64,000 nucleotides of DNA from CAZKAP01 sp964552195 (GTDB lineage: Bacteria; Bacteroidota; Bacteroidia; Flavobacteriales; Flavobacteriaceae): assembly GCA_964552195.1 (NCBI GenBank), contig CAZKFM010000002.1:186001-250000 (forward strand), read 5' to 3'. Every line of letters begins with the position of its first letter. The stretch's first letter is position 1. The position numbers were made by a program, and so were the translations under genes. Below, piece after piece: positions 50,806-59,330 of this stretch. The notes below the pieces were generated by a model, which saw only the letters and a list, made by a program, of their open reading frames with translations, made no database searches and had not been told where the DNA came from.

Positions 50806-51786
50806 TTGAAAGTTGTATCCCAAATACGAAAACCCATAGAGCCGGAGATGGAAATCTTCGAGCAGAAGTTCCGGGAATCCATGGTCTCTCAGGTAGCACT
50901 CCTGAACCGAATTACCTATTACATCGTCAATCGCAAAGGCAAGCAGATGCGCCCCATGTTCATATTCCTGGTGGCCAAGATGCTATCCGAGAAGGATCCC
51001 CTAACGGATCGGGCCTACAGGGGGGCGGCGATGATTGAGTTGATCCATACGGCCACCCTGGTGCACGACGATGTGGTGGATGAGAGTGACCGGCGCCGGG
51101 GATTCTTTTCCGTAAATGCGCTCTGGAAGAACAAGATAGCCGTACTGGTTGGTGATTTCCTCCTCGCACGCGGGATGCTGCTTCCCGTGGAGAACGATGA
51201 CTTTGACCTGTTGAAGATCATTTCGGTAGCCATCAGAGAGATGAGCCAGGGCGAATTGCTTCAGATCGAAAAATCGAGGTTGCTCGACATTACGGAAGAA
51301 GTATACTTCGATATCATACGCCAGAAGACGGCCAGTCTCATCGCCGCCTGTTGCGCCATAGGGGCGGCCTCCATCCGACCCGGCGCCCCGGAGATCGAAA
51401 CCTTCCGGCAGTTTGGGGAATGGGCAGGCATAGCCTTTCAGATTAAGGACGATCTCTTCGACTATGGCCAGAGGAAGATCGGCAAACCCACGGGCATCGA
51501 CATTAAGGAACAGAAAATGACCCTCCCTTTGATCTATGTTCTGAACCAGGCCTCAGCTACCGAGCGGAGGTGGTTGCTCAATTCGGTCAAGAATCACAAC
51601 AAAGACAAGAAGCGTGTACGGCAAGTGATCGACTTTGTCAGGGACAAGGGTGGCCTCGAGTACGCCCGTGAGTGCATGATGGGCTATAAGGATATGGCGC
51701 TGGATCTGTTGAAAACTTTTCCGGACAGCGAATACCGCGATTCCCTAGAATTGATGGTCAATTACGTGGTAGAACGGGAGAAATAA
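50806..51786 (+). CDS. Trans-polyprenyl diphosphate synthase
   Basis: Builds the isoprenoid chain for quinones or carriers. 326 residues with TTG start (MKVVSQIRKPIEPE). First aspartate-rich motif LVHDDVVDESDRRRG and second KDDLFDY, with GKQMRPMFIFL and GELLQIEKS. The residues before the first motif are small/aliphatic, in keeping with medium or long products such as octaprenyl, but chain length is not settled by sequence. Confidence 0.93.
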   Translation: MKVVSQIRKPIEPEMEIFEQKFRESMVSQVALLNRITYYIVNRKGKQMRPMFIFLVAKMLSEKDPLTDRAYRGAAMIELIHTATLVHDDVVDESDRRRGFFSVNALWKNKIAVLVGDFLLARGMLLPVENDDFDLLKIISVAIREMSQGELLQIEKSRLLDITEEVYFDIIRQKTASLIAACCAIGAASIRPGAPEIETFRQFGEWAGIAFQIKDDLFDYGQRKIGKPTGIDIKEQKMTLPLIYVLNQASATERRWLLNSVKNHNKDKKRVRQVIDFVRDKGGLEYARECMMGYKDMALDLLKTFPDSEYRDSLELMVNYVVEREK

Positions 51787-51860
51787 TTTCCGAAGCCTTC
51801 CTTGGCCTTGGCAAGTTGCGGTAAGCTTGTGTAACTTCCCCTTTCCAATATTTCAATGCT

Positions 51861-53846
51861 GTGATCAGTCAGTCCACCATAGATAAAGTGTTCGAAACCG
51901 CCCGGGTGGAGGAGGTCATAGGAGATTTTGTGCAGCTTAAGAAATCGGGTTCAGGCTTCAAGGCATTGAGCCCATTTACCGATGAAAAGACGCCGAGTTT
52001 TTCGGTTTCACCAGCCAAACAGATATGGAAGGACTTTAGCAGTGGAAAGGGCGGTAATGTCGTGGCTTTCCTCATGGAGCACGAACATTTCTCCTATCCT
52101 GAGGCGATCCGTTACCTGGCCAAACGTTACGGGATTGAGATTGAAGAGACCGAACGTAGCGATGAGGAAAAGGAAAAGATGCGCGAGAAGGAAAACCTCT
52201 ACGTGGTTTCGGAATACGCGGCGGATTTTTTTGAAGCGGCCCTCTGGAAAAACGAGATGGGCCGGGCCATTGGACTCGCCTATTACAGGGAACGCGGCTT
52301 CAGCGACAGCACCATTCGAGACTTCAGGCTGGGGTACAGTCCGGAGCAGCGCGATGCCTTTTCCACTAATGCCCTGAAGAAGGGTTATAGCTCTGAGAAT
52401 CTGGTGAAAGTCGGACTGAGTATGGAAACGGGACAAGAGGGAGGCAGTTCGCGTCTCATCGACAGGTTCAGGGGTCGTGTCATGTTTCCCATATTCTCCA
52501 TGAGTGGCCGGGTTCTCGGATTCGGTGGTCGAATACTCTCTCAGCAGAAAAAGGTAGCCAAGTATATTAACTCCCCGGAGAGTGAGATCTATCATAAAAG
52601 TCATGTTCTCTATGGACTATATCAGGCCAAACAGGAAATCGCCCGCTTGGATAATTGTTATCTCGTAGAAGGGTACACCGATGTGATTCAGCTTCATCAA
52701 CTGGGCATCCGCAATGTGGTGGCCTCCAGTGGTACGGCCCTTACTCGTGAACAGGTCGGACTGATCCGTCGCCTTACTCAGAATGTCACCCTCCTCTTTG
52801 ATGGGGACGCCGCCGGCTTACGGGCAGCGGAGCGGGGCGTAGACCTGATCCTGGAACAGAACATGAACGCCTGGGTTTGCACCTTCCCGGAGGGAGAAGA
52901 TCCCGATAGCTTCGCACGCAAACACAGCCTGGAAGAGGTGAATACATTTCTGGAAGGGCATCGGAACGACTTCATTTTTTTTAAGGCGAAACAAGGTTCT
53001 GAGGAATTCGCCCATAATCCTCTGAAACGAGCGGAAACGGCACGCGAACTGGTCAAGAGCGTTGCACGTGTACCGGATATGATCAAAAGGGAGGTCTATT
53101 TACGGCAGACCGCCCGGATACTGGAAGTTTCGGAAGAGGCTCTGTTTTCTGAACTCACTCAGATAGATGCCGATAAGCTGCGCAGGGAGAGGCAACAGAA
53201 CCAAAGGAAAGAATCGACTCAGACCCTCCGTCCGGTAGGTGCAGAAACTCTTCAGCGGCCGGCGGTGAACAAAAAGGAAATCCTGGAACGAAAGATACTG
53301 GAGCTGTTGGTGAACTACGGGGACAGGGTCGAGGATTTTGAAGAGTGGGTACATGCACTCAACTCAGACGGGGAGTGGGAACTCCAACAGATGTCCGTAT
53401 CGAAACCCGTTCACCGCAAGGTATTCCTGGATTTGCAGGAGGACGAAATTGCCTTCGCCAACCCCTTGTTCAAAGAGCTGTACGAGCGCCTTATGCAGCA
53501 GTTTCAGCAGGAGGGGACCCTGGATGTATCCCGGATGCAGTCAGCTATGGATGTGGAACTGGCTAATGAATTGGCCAGTATCGCCATGGAGGAGGAGCGA
53601 TACAAACTGAACGACTGGGAGCGCAAGGAAATCTATCCTGGCGATCGGGCGAAAAGGGTTTCTCAACTGGTTACGGAAACCCTCCTGAGTTTGAGAACTA
53701 CCCTGCTTAAAGGGAGAATAAGGGAATTGCAGGAATCGCTTAATGAAGAAGGCGGATCACAGTCCGAGACCCTGCTCGAGATCTCGGACTACCTGAACCT
53801 GAATAAACTTATACACCAGAGACTCAACCGGGTGTTGAGTTCCTGA
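51861..53846 (+). CDS. dnaG: DNA primase without zinc ligands
   Basis: 661 residues, GTG start (MISQSTIDKVFETARVEEVI). The N-terminal primase zinc-binding domain is recognisable (SPFTDEKTPSFSVSPAKQ, then DFSSGKGGNVVAF), but all four metal ligands are replaced: Ser37 for Cys, Thr40 for His, Asp58 and Ser61 for the Cys pair. The catalytic core follows with the TOPRIM Glu in CYLVEGYTDVIQLH and the DxD in LFDGDAAGLRAA, both intact. A C-terminal helicase-interaction region (about 450-661) completes it. From memory, other Flavobacteriia primases lack these cysteines too, so this looks like a lineage trait. Confidence 0.95.
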   Translation: MISQSTIDKVFETARVEEVIGDFVQLKKSGSGFKALSPFTDEKTPSFSVSPAKQIWKDFSSGKGGNVVAFLMEHEHFSYPEAIRYLAKRYGIEIEETERSDEEKEKMREKENLYVVSEYAADFFEAALWKNEMGRAIGLAYYRERGFSDSTIRDFRLGYSPEQRDAFSTNALKKGYSSENLVKVGLSMETGQEGGSSRLIDRFRGRVMFPIFSMSGRVLGFGGRILSQQKKVAKYINSPESEIYHKSHVLYGLYQAKQEIARLDNCYLVEGYTDVIQLHQLGIRNVVASSGTALTREQVGLIRRLTQNVTLLFDGDAAGLRAAERGVDLILEQNMNAWVCTFPEGEDPDSFARKHSLEEVNTFLEGHRNDFIFFKAKQGSEEFAHNPLKRAETARELVKSVARVPDMIKREVYLRQTARILEVSEEALFSELTQIDADKLRRERQQNQRKESTQTLRPVGAETLQRPAVNKKEILERKILELLVNYGDRVEDFEEWVHALNSDGEWELQQMSVSKPVHRKVFLDLQEDEIAFANPLFKELYERLMQQFQQEGTLDVSRMQSAMDVELANELASIAMEEERYKLNDWERKEIYPGDRAKRVSQLVTETLLSLRTTLLKGRIRELQESLNEEGGSQSETLLEISDYLNLNKLIHQRLNRVLSS

Positions 53847-53850
53847 TTCG

Positions 53851-54480
53851 TTAGTACAATTCCAGCGCTTTGGCCTGCTGGAGCAGGTCTACCAGATTGT
53901 CCACGTTCAGCTTTCTCATCAGACGAGCCTTGTAGGTACTCACTGTTTTTTCATTGAGATTCAAGCCTTCTGCCACCTCTTTGTTTCGTTTTCCGCTGGC
54001 CAGTAATTTGAGTACTTCCACCTCGCGGCTCGAAAGCTTGCGGAAAAAACGACGGGGTCGCTGAGTGCCTTCGTCAAAGGCCAGTCTCTGGGCAAGTTCG
54101 TTGGTAATAAACATGTTGCCTTCATTGACCTTGCGAACGGCTTCGGTTATGTAGTCCAGACCGGCAGTCTTACACAGATATCCGAATGCTCCGGCACGAA
54201 TGGCACTAAGGGCATATACATCTTCGGGTTGGGCACTAAACATCAGTACCTTACAGTTGGGATATTCGTTCTTGATCTTGCGCAGCGCTGCGATTCCATT
54301 TACTTCGGGTATGTCCATCTCGAGCAGAATCACATCGGGGGCTTTCTTGTCGAGAATTTTGAAGAGTTGAGAAGTAGTTTCGGCTTCGTCCATTACCCTG
54401 ATATCACCTTCCTTTTCCAGTACTGTACGCAGTCCTATGCGTACTACGGGGTGATTGTTGGCAATTAATACACTAATCAT
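53851..54480 (-). CDS. NarL/FixJ-type response regulator with degenerate phospho-acceptor site
   Basis: 209 residues: receiver (1-120), then a LuxR-type helix-turn-helix (KLSSREVEVLKLLASGKRNKEVAEGLNLNEKTVSTYKARLMRKL). The receiver's acid pocket is Asn8-Asn9 instead of Asp-Asp/Glu, and the phospho-acceptor position in ILLEMDIPEVNG is Glu54 instead of Asp. The Ser of FSAQ and the Lys of LCKTAG remain. It is therefore unlikely to be switched by normal phosphorylation; Glu may hold it active, or it may respond to something else. No kinase gene is adjacent. Targets unknown. Confidence 0.92.
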   Translation of the reverse strand: MISVLIANNHPVVRIGLRTVLEKEGDIRVMDEAETTSQLFKILDKKAPDVILLEMDIPEVNGIAALRKIKNEYPNCKVLMFSAQPEDVYALSAIRAGAFGYLCKTAGLDYITEAVRKVNEGNMFITNELAQRLAFDEGTQRPRRFFRKLSSREVEVLKLLASGKRNKEVAEGLNLNEKTVSTYKARLMRKLNVDNLVDLLQQAKALELY

Positions 54481-54629
54481 GGCGCTAGTTTTTACTTGTG
54501 TTTGTTCAGATTCCCTTTATGAATACTTTTATTACAACAGGGGTACGAATAAAAATCGTTAGGCAAATATGTGTTTTTTTGACAATTTAAGACCAACAGA
54601 GCCTTGTTTTATCGTTTTAGTTAACAGAA

Positions 54630-55457
54630 TTAGCGTTGAACTACCTTCCTAAGTTGCTGGGGAATAGTACAAACCGGGATAGGTTTCATCTTATGGGCGT
54701 TCGCCGTATTAAATTGCAGATAAGCGAGGAATACTTCCCTGGCTCTGCCGGAAAAATCATCGGGAGTCTTTCCCTGAGCCTGTTGGGCCATGGCCCATTC
54801 CAACTCATCGTAGGTGGCTCCTAACTGATCTTCGTCGGTACGGGCATCTCCCCACAATCCGTCCGTAGGGGCGGCGACTAAAATATCTTTATGGACCCCC
54901 AGTTCTCTTCCGAGTGCGTAGACTTCGGATTTCATGAGGTCAGCAATCGGACTCACATCCACCCCGCCATCACCGTATTTGGTATAGAATCCAACTCCGA
55001 AGTCTTCTACTTTGTTTCCCGTACCGGCTACCAGAAAGCCTCTGGCGGCCGCGAAATAATACAGGGTGGTCATTCGTAACCGTGCCCGGCTATTGGCCAG
55101 GGACATCTGACGCCGCTGATCGTCCCCGGGGTCTTGCAGCGCTCCCTTCCAGGTTTCGAAGACCGAGGTCAGATCCACTTCGCGGGATTCCACGTTGGGG
55201 AATTCAGTCTCCAGCCAGTCTATGTGTTTCCTGGCTCTGCTTACCTGATCACTTCCCTGGTGAATGGGCATCTCCAGCACCAGCGTGGACATACCTGCCT
55301 TTGCCGCCAGAGTAGAGGTCACGGCAGAGTCAATTCCTCCCGAGACTCCTACTACGAAGCCCCCTGTGCCAGCGTTTTTCGAATACGTTTTGAGCCAGTT
55401 TGCAATGTGCTCGATTACGGCGGGCACGTCTATGTTCAGCTCCCGGTTAAAATCCAT
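54630..55457 (-). CDS. nadE: NH3-dependent NAD+ synthetase
   Basis: Last step of NAD synthesis. 275 residues, without the glutaminase domain. PP-loop GVSGGIDSAVTSTLAA (about 38-53), then VAGTGNKVEDFGVGFYTKYGDGGVDVSPIADL with the GTGNK/E-D-x-G motif, and a C-terminal helix pair. It is divergent from gldB, the usual neighbour in Flavobacteriia, across a 72-bp region with an 8-bp inverted repeat. Confidence 0.95.
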   Translation of the reverse strand: MDFNRELNIDVPAVIEHIANWLKTYSKNAGTGGFVVGVSGGIDSAVTSTLAAKAGMSTLVLEMPIHQGSDQVSRARKHIDWLETEFPNVESREVDLTSVFETWKGALQDPGDDQRRQMSLANSRARLRMTTLYYFAAARGFLVAGTGNKVEDFGVGFYTKYGDGGVDVSPIADLMKSEVYALGRELGVHKDILVAAPTDGLWGDARTDEDQLGATYDELEWAMAQQAQGKTPDDFSGRAREVFLAYLQFNTANAHKMKPIPVCTIPQQLRKVVQR

Positions 55458-55487
55458 TAACTTGCCAAATATTTCTGTGTGGAACGA

Positions 55488-55509
55488 TTGAACTAAAACA
55501 GTAGTTCAA
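55488..55509. promoter_or_regulatory. Perfect inverted repeat between nadE and gldB
   Basis: TTGAACTA (55488-55495) and TAGTTCAA (55502-55509) are exact inverted repeats separated by 6 bp. The site sits between two divergent genes, 30 bp from the nadE start and 20 bp from the gldB start. It could be an operator for either or both. Confidence 0.5.
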
Positions 55510-55529
55510 AGCAGCTAATAATTACAAAG

Positions 55530-56507
55530 GTGAGAAAAATATCTTACATATTTAACATTTTAGGCCTGTTGGCCATACTACTGATAGCCAGCTGTAAATC
55601 GCGTGAGGAGCGGCTTGAAGAGCAAATCAGGGGCAAGCAGATTCACTGGGAGCTTACCCGTTTCGATCGGGTTTTTGCTTCATCCACAGCATCGGATTTA
55701 CCTACTCTTCGGAAAGATTTTCCATATCTGTTCAGCATGGCGGACAGCGTCTATCTCGCTAAAATGAACGATACCCTCATGGCAGAGATTTTCCGTGAAG
55801 TCGAAAACGCCTTCGGGGACTTTACGGACGAAAAAGAGCGCATCCACAGCCTGCTTCAGCACCTGAATTTCTACTATCCCGAAAAAAACCTGCCCGATTT
55901 GGTTACCTTCGTCAATGAGGTTCGCTACCCCTTCCGCATTGCCATAGGAGACTCGCTCTGGCTGGTCGCTCTGGACAACTATCTCGGACCCGATCATCGG
56001 TTTTATGAATCCTTCCCTAAATACCTCAGGGCCGAACTCGATCCCCGTTATATACCCCTCGATTTAAGTGAAGAGTGGTCCCGGACCGTAATTCCTACGC
56101 CAAAAGGGCGTACGTTCCTCGAAAAAATAATTTACCAGGGTAAGCAGCTTTATGTAGCCGATCAGCTATTGCCGGATTACCAACCCTGGGAATTGTTTCG
56201 TTATTCTGAAGATCAGTGGAACTGGGCAGAGGCAAATGAAGCCCAGATCTGGTCCCACTTCATCGAGAAAGAGCTGCTTTTTTCCACCGATCCGGATCTT
56301 GACCGGAGATTGCTGGATCGGGCACCCTTTAGCCGGTTTGGACTTGAGCTGGATAACGAGTCTCCGGGTAGAATAGGTCGGTATATCGGGTACAAGATAG
56401 TTACGGCCTTTATGCAAAAAGAACGGCTATCACTTCAGGAACTGGCTGAGCTCGATGCCCAAACATTATTCAGGAAATACAAACCCAAAAGACCCGATGG
56501 CGATTAA
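55530..56507 (+). CDS. gldB: Gliding motility lipoprotein GldB
   Basis: 325 residues, GTG start. A lipoprotein signal (MRKISYIFNILGLLAILLIASC, lipid-modified Cys22) precedes the GldB body with ITWELTRFDRVFA-like opening and repeated YPxxFP/YYPEKNLP segments, ending in a basic tail. GldB is essential for gliding in Flavobacterium johnsoniae and lies there beside gldC and nadE, exactly as here. The cell may glide, although the sprAET and gldKLMN genes are outside the window. Confidence 0.92.
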   Translation: MRKISYIFNILGLLAILLIASCKSREERLEEQIRGKQIHWELTRFDRVFASSTASDLPTLRKDFPYLFSMADSVYLAKMNDTLMAEIFREVENAFGDFTDEKERIHSLLQHLNFYYPEKNLPDLVTFVNEVRYPFRIAIGDSLWLVALDNYLGPDHRFYESFPKYLRAELDPRYIPLDLSEEWSRTVIPTPKGRTFLEKIIYQGKQLYVADQLLPDYQPWELFRYSEDQWNWAEANEAQIWSHFIEKELLFSTDPDLDRRLLDRAPFSRFGLELDNESPGRIGRYIGYKIVTAFMQKERLSLQELAELDAQTLFRKYKPKRPDGD

Positions 56508-56829
56508 AAAGGAAGCCGAGATTTCGATCCGTATTGGATTAGACGAAAATAAAGTACCCGAATCCATATCCTGGTCTGCCGAGGATGGGGGAGTGGACCA
56601 TGCTGCCGCCAAGGCGATTATGCTCTCCCTCTGGGATCCGGATGTCAGGGAGACCATGCGAATTGACCTTTGGACAAAGGATATGCCCGTGGACGAAATG
56701 AAGATGTTCTTTTTTCAGACCCTCCGCCGTATGGCCGATACCTATCAGAGGGCTACGGACGACACGGAACTCTCGACCAAGATGCGTGATTTCAGCGAGT
56801 ATTTCGGAGACCGTATTTCGGAATCATAA
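56497..56829 (+). CDS. gldC: Gliding motility protein GldC
   Basis: 110 residues from MAIKKEAEISIRIGLDENKVPESISW, with DHAAAKAIMLSLWDPDVRETMRIDLWTKDMPVDEMK (quoted in part: the family's SxWD and DLWTK core) and a helical C terminus. Cytoplasmic, no signal. It overlaps the gldB 3' end by 11 bp, so the two are coupled. An upstream frame extension lies within gldB and was rejected. Confidence 0.92.
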   Translation: MAIKKEAEISIRIGLDENKVPESISWSAEDGGVDHAAAKAIMLSLWDPDVRETMRIDLWTKDMPVDEMKMFFFQTLRRMADTYQRATDDTELSTKMRDFSEYFGDRISES

Positions 56830-56848
56830 ACGAAGTTCGGGAAGTAAC

Positions 56849-57211
56849 TCAGAAGAAAAATGCACTCTGCTGTCCGGATACGTATACATACGAATAATAT
56901 AGGAAGAGGAGGTGCAGGAGCTGATCCGTTCCCAGGATAAGAAAGAAAATTCGGGGACGTTCCCGGAATTTCAGACCGATGGGGCTGCTTACGGCATCAG
57001 TAACCAAATGGGCCAGCCCATTGGCCAGGGTAAAGGTGATCCACCATTCCCTGTCCAGAATCCAAAAGGATATGACTAATACAATCAGGGTGTAGACCCC
57101 GACGTGATAGAAAAGCCACAAAGGTTCCTTGCCTTTGCGAGTGGCCATCTTGCTGTTTTGCAGCAGGTAGTCTCCGAGCCAGTGTGCTATGAGCAGCCAA
57201 CCAAAATTCAT
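56849..57211 (-). CDS. DUF3307 membrane protein
   Basis: About 120 residues with four hydrophobic helices. The family opening LLIAHWLGDYLLQN, a HVGVYTLIVL segment and GLAHLVTDAVSS are recognisable as DUF3307. The start at 57211 (MNFGWLLIAH) places the domain at the N terminus; an extension to 57274 adds a non-conserved leader. Function unknown. It is convergent with gldC and divergent from the adenylate cyclase. Confidence 0.8.
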   Translation of the reverse strand: MNFGWLLIAHWLGDYLLQNSKMATRKGKEPLWLFYHVGVYTLIVLVISFWILDREWWITFTLANGLAHLVTDAVSSPIGLKFRERPRIFFLILGTDQLLHLLFLYYSYVYVSGQQSAFFF

Positions 57212-57329
57212 GGGGGAAAGGTACACGGAAGCTACCTGAATTCCTATCTTACGGTTATAATTCATAATAATCACTTAACCTGGCACCGGGTGCTATTGGG
57301 TACCTTGGAGGCTTGGATAATTAACCCTC

Positions 57330-59327
57330 ATGTTCAGATCCAGGTCCTTTAGACAAAAGCTTCTCAGGAGGTTCGTTTTCTTTTCCCTGGCCGGTCTGTT
57401 GATGGCTTTCATTTCCGCAGGCTTCCTGCTCGGATGGATACACATACGGGAGCAGTTGACTCACGCCGAACAGTCCCGGTTGTATCTGCTTTCCGCAGTG
57501 GAATCCAAGTACAAGTTCTTCAGTTACGATACCCGCAACCCTGATTTTTTCAGGAATAAGGATTCAGAATACCTGCAGGAGTACCGCCGTAACATGGATT
57601 CCTGCATAGCCCGCCTGGATCGGGCCACACGCATCTGGGATCCGGAAATGGCCGCCATCGTAAAGTCTCAGCAGACCGAGCTGAGGCAGGCGGACAGCCT
57701 TTTTTTAAACCTGGTTAATCTGGTGCACGAGCGAGGATTTAAAGACGATCAGCTCGTGGGACGCATGAGGGAGGCGGCACATTGGCTAGAGCGCCAGGTT
57801 CCGGATATCCCCCGCAGCGATGTGCTGTTATTGCGACGGCACGAAAAGGATTTCATTATTCGAAACGACACGGCTTATGTCAATGATTTCAGTCGACAGG
57901 TAGGAGTTATCGGGGTATGGCTGGAAGGTCAGGACCGTTTTGGTGCAGCGCGGAAAAGAGAGCTCAGGCAGGGCCTGGATCGGTACCAGACGGCCTTTTA
58001 CGATTTACAACGTCTGGATCGTCTGCTTGGAATTAAGAACAATACAGGCTTGAAGAGGGATCTCGATCGTCAGATCGACAAGGCCGAGTTTGGATTCGAA
58101 CAGCTGGTCGAACGGGCGGGTTTGTGGTACCGCAATCAGTTAATTGCCATGAGCCTGTTCTTTACTTTGATCACCTTGCTGATGGGTTTGCTAAGCCTGC
58201 TGATAAGTTCACGTATTGCGCGAAGAATCACCCGCCCCCTGGAGGAACTAACTGAACATATCGGCGATTTTGTCGACAGTCAGTTCACCCTGGAAACGGA
58301 CCTGAAGCTCCGTATGGATGGCAGGGACGAAATAGGTCGGCTTACCCGTAACTTTTCTCACCTGCGCGACGAGGTGATCAACCGCATGAAGTATTTCCGG
58401 GAGAAGGTCGAAGAGCGCACCGCTGAACTTGCCTCGGCCAATGAGCGACTGCTCAGGCTCAGTGAAGCCAACAGTCGATTTGTTCCCGATGAATTTTTGA
58501 GACACCTGGGCAAGGCGAGCATAGAAGATGTAAGCCTGGGGGATCACGTTGCGCGAAACATGACCGTACTTTTTGCAGATATCCGAAACTTCACAAGGAT
58601 ATCCGAGGTTATGACCCCACAGGAAAATTTCGATTTTATTAATACCTACCTGAGTGGAATTGTTCCCATTATTCAGGAAAACGGGGGATTCATCGATAAG
58701 TTCATCGGAGATTCCGTCATGGCTTTGTTCCCTGACCAGCCCGATTCTGCCGTTCGCGCCTGTTTCGGCATACTCGAGTATCTCGATGAATTCAACAAGA
58801 AACGAACGGCTCAGGGACATTCCAAACTGCATATCGGCTGCGGTCTGCATACCGGAGGGCTGATACTGGGAACCATAGGCCACGAAAACAGGCTAGAGAC
58901 CACTGTGATCTCGGATGCAGTAAATACAGCAGCTCGAATCGAGAGTCTGACCAAGAAATACGGCTCTCCGGTTCTCATTACAGGAGATACCTTGCAAAAG
59001 CTGGAGAATGACGGAGAGTTTACCTATCGTTTTATCGATCGTCTTCGTGTGAAGGGTAAGCAGAAATGGGTTTCGGTATACGAATTCCTTCCCCCATCCG
59101 ATGCTGCCAAACGGAAATATCAGCCTCAATACCTTCAGGCGGTTGCCTTCCTGCGGAGTGGGGATGTAAAGGAAGCGTACAGCCAGTTCGAATCCCTCTA
59201 CGCCTGTTACCCTTCGGACCTCGCTATTGTCAGGCTTAAAGAACGCTGTGCGAGGTTCCTCAATGGGGATGTTGGAGCACTGGAGGGTATAGTCGAAGAG
59301 GCAGGGCGACCAAACCTGATGTTTTGA
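57330..59327 (+). CDS. Class III adenylate/guanylate cyclase with HAMP and extracytoplasmic domain
   Basis: 665 residues: transmembrane helix (about 17-37), an extracytoplasmic helical region to about 265, a second helix (LIAMSLFFTLITLLMGLLSL), HAMP (SRIARRITRPLEELTEHI), a short signalling helix and a class III cyclase domain (about 405-600). Metal aspartates are in VLFADIRNFTRISE and FIGDSVMALF; the late VSVYEF is typical. The substrate (ATP or GTP) is not decided. The C-terminal 70 residues form a helical, TPR-like tail. It is probably a sensor that makes a cyclic nucleotide. Confidence 0.9.
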   Translation: MFRSRSFRQKLLRRFVFFSLAGLLMAFISAGFLLGWIHIREQLTHAEQSRLYLLSAVESKYKFFSYDTRNPDFFRNKDSEYLQEYRRNMDSCIARLDRATRIWDPEMAAIVKSQQTELRQADSLFLNLVNLVHERGFKDDQLVGRMREAAHWLERQVPDIPRSDVLLLRRHEKDFIIRNDTAYVNDFSRQVGVIGVWLEGQDRFGAARKRELRQGLDRYQTAFYDLQRLDRLLGIKNNTGLKRDLDRQIDKAEFGFEQLVERAGLWYRNQLIAMSLFFTLITLLMGLLSLLISSRIARRITRPLEELTEHIGDFVDSQFTLETDLKLRMDGRDEIGRLTRNFSHLRDEVINRMKYFREKVEERTAELASANERLLRLSEANSRFVPDEFLRHLGKASIEDVSLGDHVARNMTVLFADIRNFTRISEVMTPQENFDFINTYLSGIVPIIQENGGFIDKFIGDSVMALFPDQPDSAVRACFGILEYLDEFNKKRTAQGHSKLHIGCGLHTGGLILGTIGHENRLETTVISDAVNTAARIESLTKKYGSPVLITGDTLQKLENDGEFTYRFIDRLRVKGKQKWVSVYEFLPPSDAAKRKYQPQYLQAVAFLRSGDVKEAYSQFESLYACYPSDLAIVRLKERCARFLNGDVGALEGIVEEAGRPNLMF

Positions 59328-59330
59328 ATT

